Shown: in pieces, positions 59,759 to 64,000 of the stretch
How positions within the stretch are numbered: the stretch's first letter is position 1
Layout: each line of letters opens with the position of its first letter
IMG/VR virus record: IMGVR_UViG_3300020477_001012
Coordinates: 62,001-126,000 of that record
Strand: one strand, 5' to 3'
DNA from: a virus
Length of the DNA: 64,000 nt
The notes under the pieces: model-generated
What the model saw: only the letters and a program-made list of their open reading frames with translations
What the model was told of the DNA's origin: nothing
Databases searched by the model: none
Position numbers and translations under genes: made by a program

Positions 59759-62700
59759 TTATTCCGGTCTTGGCTTTGGTGGTTTCGGGGCGGGCATATC
59801 AGGTTCATTGGGGTCATTAGAAACCCATTGAGCTAAAGAGTCATGGGCATCATTTAAGTTACCAATAATGTTAATAGCCATCTTACCACCATTTATAATC
59901 GCATCAAGCATTCCTGCGTCTGCCTCTGTGGAGGTGGCTTCCGTTTGATCCGGCCCCGATGTAGCTCCCCCTTGAATAGCTGTACTTACCACATCTTTGG
60001 TTCCATCAACAGGAACTCCATGGTTATATCTTTCTTTATATCCAACCAAATAATCCATACGAGCTGCCTCGCCCTTTTCTAAAGTGGTAAAATGCTCCTC
60101 TGTTGATTTTGTTCTCGCCACTAGTTCCGCTCCCCCCGCAGATAGAACACTACCAAACAAATTGACGTTGCTCGAAGATTTGCCCAACCCTCTTCTAATT
60201 GCAGAATTGTTTTGATCTATAATTTTTTGTCTTTCTCTGGATATTGTTGCTATGTTGCCCTCTTTTTGTTTTTGCAGCTTACCAAAGCTGGAAGTATATA
60301 GATCCATTTTTACGGCAGTGCTGATCTTATCAGTCCCAATGTCAACGCTAATCGAAGTGACCAGTGGGCCGCCCTTCTTTAATGCTTTTGCCAGACTTAT
60401 ACCTGTGGGAGCTTGAGGAAATGTAAAACCTCCACGCTCACTAAACAGAAGCAAGCTGTTAGAAAATTGGGCCTGCAATGATCCTGCCGCATTCATGAGC
60501 TGATACCCAGCAAAATTCCAAGGGGCAAGGTTTTCATCCTTAACAAATTCTATTTTGCCCCCAATATTCATCACCCCCGGAGATCCAGTGTTAGGATCTA
60601 ATGATGTTGCGGACAGCCAAGGTCCATAACATCTCTCCATTGACATTAATGGCATAGCCACCATGCTAGGGTATACCGGAGAAGGCGATATGAAAGATAG
60701 CTTACTAGCATCAAGGCTGGCCCCCTGCATCGCCTGCTTCTGCAATCTTCTTGCTGTTCCCAGATCCTCGAAATCAAACTTGACCACTTTATCCACATGT
60801 ATAGGTTTATCGCTATTTACAATCGGGGCCGGTTTGTCAAAGCCCGGGACACCCCTAACTACATCTCGCGTCATAAGGTTATACATACCAACCGCATTAA
60901 AAGAAGCTAATGGGCCATCTAGGTACCTCATGTCTACACCGGGTTTAATACGTCCCGGCAGTGTAATTAAGGCATACACATTGCTGGCGTCCAAATTATC
61001 CGTCCTTGAATTAACAATTTCGCCTTTCAGATTGTCATCATAGAATCTTACAAAGTCTTCATTTTGAACAGTTTTTTTCTTCCCCTCTGCTGGGGAAAAG
61101 CTAGGTTGTAATTTTTCAGTAACCTTTTTAGCCACCTTGCACCCATCCGAATCTTTGGTGAATTCTACTCTAACCTTGGGTTTTGATATTTTTACCTTAA
61201 AATCCCTTGCCCACACTTTTGTGGGAACCTCTGCTGTGCGAGGGGGCATATATAATTCTTCACTGACATCACATTTGACATAAGCAACAGACGGTCCCTG
61301 ACGTTTCAAAAGCTTATCATCTGCAATTTTGGCCTGCACCTGCTGCATGCTCATTTTCCTATCTGGATGAAGATTGTCTAACTCCTCCATCACATCAGGA
61401 ATAAAACCTTTCGCTGTAATACTTTGCTGAGCAATAGACTTAGAATCAACAGTGCTAAAATCGAGGTGTTCACTGTGGTCATACCTAGCATAGCAAGACA
61501 CCCTACCCCCATCGCCCAGCAGATTAGTTAAATCCATAGGGGCTAATGATTGCTGTGAGGCTGGAGGGAGGTTAGCAAACGGAACATTGCTTGCTTCTGC
61601 AAGCGACAAGTTTCTGTTATAGAGAGCAAAATTAAAGAACCCTCCTTGTGGCTCAGGCTTGTAATTAAATTCCCACTTTTCAGAGATAGGATTGAAGCTG
61701 CCCTTTAAAGCACCGTAGGTATACTTAGCCACATGAGTGTTGTCTAAATAATGCTCATATGTATCTTTAAACAGCACATTGCTTTGTAATATCGACATTT
61801 CTGTTGTAAATGAAAAGCTACTCGCAAAGTTCAGGGTGTTGTTCACTGGCTGGGGTCTAAAGCCAAACGGACCATTCTCTATGCTCCCAACCTCCTCTGG
61901 GCTGTACAGAGTTATATCAGAGGAATAATTTACATTGCAAGAGTTGGGAATCTTCACCAAGAATTTTTTGCCCAAATTCTCCTCAGCAACCTTCTTTACA
62001 AAGTTGTAAACTTTTTTTGCGTTTTTCAGGTGCTCTTTGGCCATACGGGACATATTTTTCACTAGACCCATGTTGGCATTAAGGGTGCTTTTTATTTCTT
62101 GTAGTTCAACCTTATCACTGGCCTGAATTGATGCCAACATCTGATCAAGTGTCTCTGAATATTTCTTGGCTTCCGCTATAGCGGTTGCGACTTCGGCTAA
62201 CTGGGCTGCAAGCTTGATTCGATCTGGCCAACCCATATCACCAAGAAGCAACCGATGCGTTCTCGCAAACGCTTTCTCCAATCTTGTTATTTCCTCCATC
62301 GCGTCGTCTTTTAAAATTTTGAACTCAGGAGCGTTGTTGTCTAGTTTCTTTTTAAGTCGCTCAACATTACTCATGCATGACGTGACTGCGCTTTGAATAG
62401 ACGCGATGCCGCCCTCGGGAATACCTATTTTCTCAGCGCGCTTGTAGTATAATGGATAACCATAAGGAGGCGCACACGGGCTGGCAGGAAGGCCATCTGG
62501 CCCCATGTAATTTTTATCAGAATTAAATAAACATCTTGGTACAGACACGCCGAAATCTCTACCCGTGAACATGGATTTTAGGGCATCTTTTGCGTCTGCG
62601 TCACCAGATAGTGCATCAATCTTGTTCTCTGCATCCGCCGTGAGTCCACCGCCCGCAGCGATCAATGTGGTCTCCCAAGTCTGGTTCTCTGACAATTCCT

Positions 62701-64000
62701 GCATGTACACTTCGTCATATTGCAATAATAATGTCTTCCACTGTTCATATGACACTAGAGCGGCACGAAGCTCAATTTCTGTAGCTATGTAATAATTCCC
62801 CACACCATAGGCATTTAAAGAGGTGGCATCTAGCATTATTTGTTGATAAGAACCAAAACCCTTGGGTATTGTTACAGCTTTATCTGCCCCAAGGAAACCA
62901 TAAAAGGGCAAAATTTGTTGTTTTAGGGATGTAGACAATCGCCACTTATCGGTCTGCAATAATTCATAGGAGTTGGGTCTGCCGTTGTTCTTTTTTCTAA
63001 GCTCTAAATTGTCCCTGTCTTTATTGTTACTAAAATAATACATCTCAACTTCTTGAGCGCCAACTACAAACTTGTCAGTTGTAACGTTAGACAACTCGTA
63101 ACCTAAATCTTGACTCTCTACGTCTACACCCCGTGCGTGCAGAGTATCCAAATAGGATTTGATGGCCCCGTATTTTGGAGGCTTGCTTTTATCTATAGCG
63201 TCCACGCGAATAATACCGGCAATGACCTGAGACGCATTAATGGGCGCTATATATTTATTCCACTCGTCGATAAAACTACAAGCAGGATGATCAATTATGG
63301 GCAATAAGCTAACAAACAGCTCATGACTTGTAACGTCACATATCTCTTGGGCCAACTCCAAAAGATTCATCTGATCAAAATCCATAAAATACATTGACGG
63401 AATATGCTTTGTGGGCAGCCCAGAGAAATCTACAACATATTTATATCCCCTAAAATCTATCGCCCCGCCAAAGCCAGCGTCAACATACTCTTGTGGTAGC
63501 AACCCATTGTAATTAAATAGCGATACTAACGCTTGTTCAATTCTGTACCAAGGCATACCCTTGTCGCTTCTTCTAGAGAAGCCTTGACCAGTAACCGGGA
63601 AGTACTCAGGAAGTTCACCAAAGGGCGGGGGCACATTGCATTTTCTAGCAGGGGCGCCAACTGGACCCAAGTAATACATATCATTACCAAAATACCCAAC
63701 GTTTCCAAATGCGTCCACCCCTTTAGTAAGTATGCTCTTACCCATAGCATTGCTGTCTAAGCAGTTCCGAACGCTATCGCTAAGATCATATTCTAAGAAA
63801 CCATATACATTAATTAGATTCTTATTATTAAATGTGCTTCCTTGGTAATTATTTAATAAGATAACCGCGTTGGTCAAAATTTCTCTAGGGTCAGTAACCT
63901 GCACTGAGTACAGCGGGTTGCCAGCAGAGCTACGATTTTGAGTGTAGCTCTGTAAAATTCCACCAAATGCAAAATGGTCTTTACCTCTCCATTTTGTATT
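59759..64000 (-). CDS. large baseplate/tail structural protein, N-terminus outside window
   Basis: The frame is open to the right edge of the window; reading from 64000 it gives NTKWRGKDHFAFGGILQSY without a stop, so the GTG at 63904 is not the true start. At least 1,413 residues are visible. The first part (NPLYSVQVTDPREILTNAVI, then NLINVYGFLEYD and MNLLELAQEICDVTSHELF) recalls baseplate hub-type proteins of tailed phages. Around 450-700 there is a coiled-coil-rich stretch (RLKKKLDNNAPEF, AEVATAIAEAKKYSETL). The C-terminus is Pro-rich (MPAPKPPKPRPE). Probably a myovirus-type baseplate component; inference from style only. Confidence 0.7.
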   Translation of the reverse strand, partial: NTKWRGKDHFAFGGILQSYTQNRSSAGNPLYSVQVTDPREILTNAVILLNNYQGSTFNNKNLINVYGFLEYDLSDSVRNCLDSNAMGKSILTKGVDAFGNVGYFGNDMYYLGPVGAPARKCNVPPPFGELPEYFPVTGQGFSRRSDKGMPWYRIEQALVSLFNYNGLLPQEYVDAGFGGAIDFRGYKYVVDFSGLPTKHIPSMYFMDFDQMNLLELAQEICDVTSHELFVSLLPIIDHPACSFIDEWNKYIAPINASQVIAGIIRVDAIDKSKPPKYGAIKSYLDTLHARGVDVESQDLGYELSNVTTDKFVVGAQEVEMYYFSNNKDRDNLELRKKNNGRPNSYELLQTDKWRLSTSLKQQILPFYGFLGADKAVTIPKGFGSYQQIMLDATSLNAYGVGNYYIATEIELRAALVSYEQWKTLLLQYDEVYMQELSENQTWETTLIAAGGGLTADAENKIDALSGDADAKDALKSMFTGRDFGVSVPRCLFNSDKNYMGPDGLPASPCAPPYGYPLYYKRAEKIGIPEGGIASIQSAVTSCMSNVERLKKKLDNNAPEFKILKDDAMEEITRLEKAFARTHRLLLGDMGWPDRIKLAAQLAEVATAIAEAKKYSETLDQMLASIQASDKVELQEIKSTLNANMGLVKNMSRMAKEHLKNAKKVYNFVKKVAEENLGKKFLVKIPNSCNVNYSSDITLYSPEEVGSIENGPFGFRPQPVNNTLNFASSFSFTTEMSILQSNVLFKDTYEHYLDNTHVAKYTYGALKGSFNPISEKWEFNYKPEPQGGFFNFALYNRNLSLAEASNVPFANLPPASQQSLAPMDLTNLLGDGGRVSCYARYDHSEHLDFSTVDSKSIAQQSITAKGFIPDVMEELDNLHPDRKMSMQQVQAKIADDKLLKRQGPSVAYVKCDVSEELYMPPRTAEVPTKVWARDFKVKISKPKVRVEFTKDSDGCKVAKKVTEKLQPSFSPAEGKKKTVQNEDFVRFYDDNLKGEIVNSRTDNLDASNVYALITLPGRIKPGVDMRYLDGPLASFNAVGMYNLMTRDVVRGVPGFDKPAPIVNSDKPIHVDKVVKFDFEDLGTARRLQKQAMQGASLDASKLSFISPSPVYPSMVAMPLMSMERCYGPWLSATSLDPNTGSPGVMNIGGKIEFVKDENLAPWNFAGYQLMNAAGSLQAQFSNSLLLFSERGGFTFPQAPTGISLAKALKKGGPLVTSISVDIGTDKISTAVKMDLYTSSFGKLQKQKEGNIATISRERQKIIDQNNSAIRRGLGKSSSNVNLFGSVLSAGGAELVARTKSTEEHFTTLEKGEAARMDYLVGYKERYNHGVPVDGTKDVVSTAIQGGATSGPDQTEATSTEADAGMLDAIINGGKMAINIIGNLNDAHDSLAQWVSNDPNEPDMPAPKPPKPRPE

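Noticed and set aside
63902-63904. GTG at 63904 as the true start of the large minus-strand gene
   Set aside because: The frame stays open without a stop to the edge at 64000 and the translated upstream residues look like normal protein, so the real start lies outside.
1-64000. tRNA genes, CRISPR arrays or insertion sequences
   Set aside because: No cloverleaf-like segment, no regular repeat-spacer pattern and no transposase-like ORF were seen, and the non-coding gaps are too short.

Overview
The window is a gene-dense fragment of a tailed double-stranded DNA phage (Caudoviricetes). It looks like a large lytic phage, and the gene mix resembles uncultured aquatic and marine phages. The reasons are a phage-type replication and recombination set (split DnaE polymerase, DnaB helicase, CHC2/Toprim primase, RecA/UvsX-like recombinase, SSB, dNMP kinase, PhoH, MazG, class Ia ribonucleotide reductase), almost no intergenic space, ATGA or TAATG stop/start overlaps throughout, and two very large structural genes on the opposite strand. 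I see no integrase, rRNA, tRNA or CRISPR array. The host cannot be named. A Tat-signal DUF1501 protein, a family abundant in Planctomycetota and relatives, is the only weak clue.

Layout. 1-1728 (+): a Cys-rich protein cut by the window edge, then a run of small proteins, three of which have one hydrophobic segment each, closed by a hairpin terminator that overlaps a sigma70-like promoter. 1829-9201 (+): nrdA and nrdB separated by an aldehyde dehydrogenase, a small membrane protein, a short UDP-glucose-dehydrogenase-like protein and a lysine 6-dehydrogenase/saccharopine dehydrogenase homologue, then MazG. 9230-19792 (+): PhoH, small zinc-ribbon and unknown proteins, RecA/UvsX-like recombinase, a possible UvsY-like mediator, DnaB, a cupin, GMP reductase, primase, dNMP kinase and a RecB-like nuclease. 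19812-23245 (+): an 'export' block (secreted trypsin-like protease, Tat-signal DUF1501 protein, small Arg/Tyr-rich secreted protein) together with a cytidylyltransferase. 23258-26200 (+): two tandem paralogues and UDP-galactopyranose mutase. 26251-30955 (+): a promoter with perfect sigma70 consensus boxes drives a DnaE split into two ORFs, with a DEDDh exonuclease and a PD-(D/E)XK nuclease between the halves, then SSB. 30952-52665 (+): about 22 kb of glycosyltransferases, methyltransferases, sugar epimerases, aminotransferases and sugar-nucleotide enzymes, including RmlB, an FdtA-like ketoisomerase, GDP-fucose synthase and GlmS. 52662-54541 (+): a homing-endonuclease-like gene, a possible single-strand-annealing protein and a zinc-ribbon protein. 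A symmetrical terminator at 54564-54597 separates this from convergent minus-strand genes at 54612-64000: a Cys-rich exported peptide and three virion proteins, the last running off the window.

How it fits together: the plus strand is early and metabolic (nucleotide supply, replication, recombination, glycan chemistry) and the minus strand is late structural. The most unusual points are the split polymerase with its proofreading exonuclease between the halves, a possible two-step lysine-oxidising pair inside the ribonucleotide reductase region, a phage GMP reductase, an exported DUF1501/protease block, and the size of the glycan island. All functions are read from motifs by eye; no database search was run.
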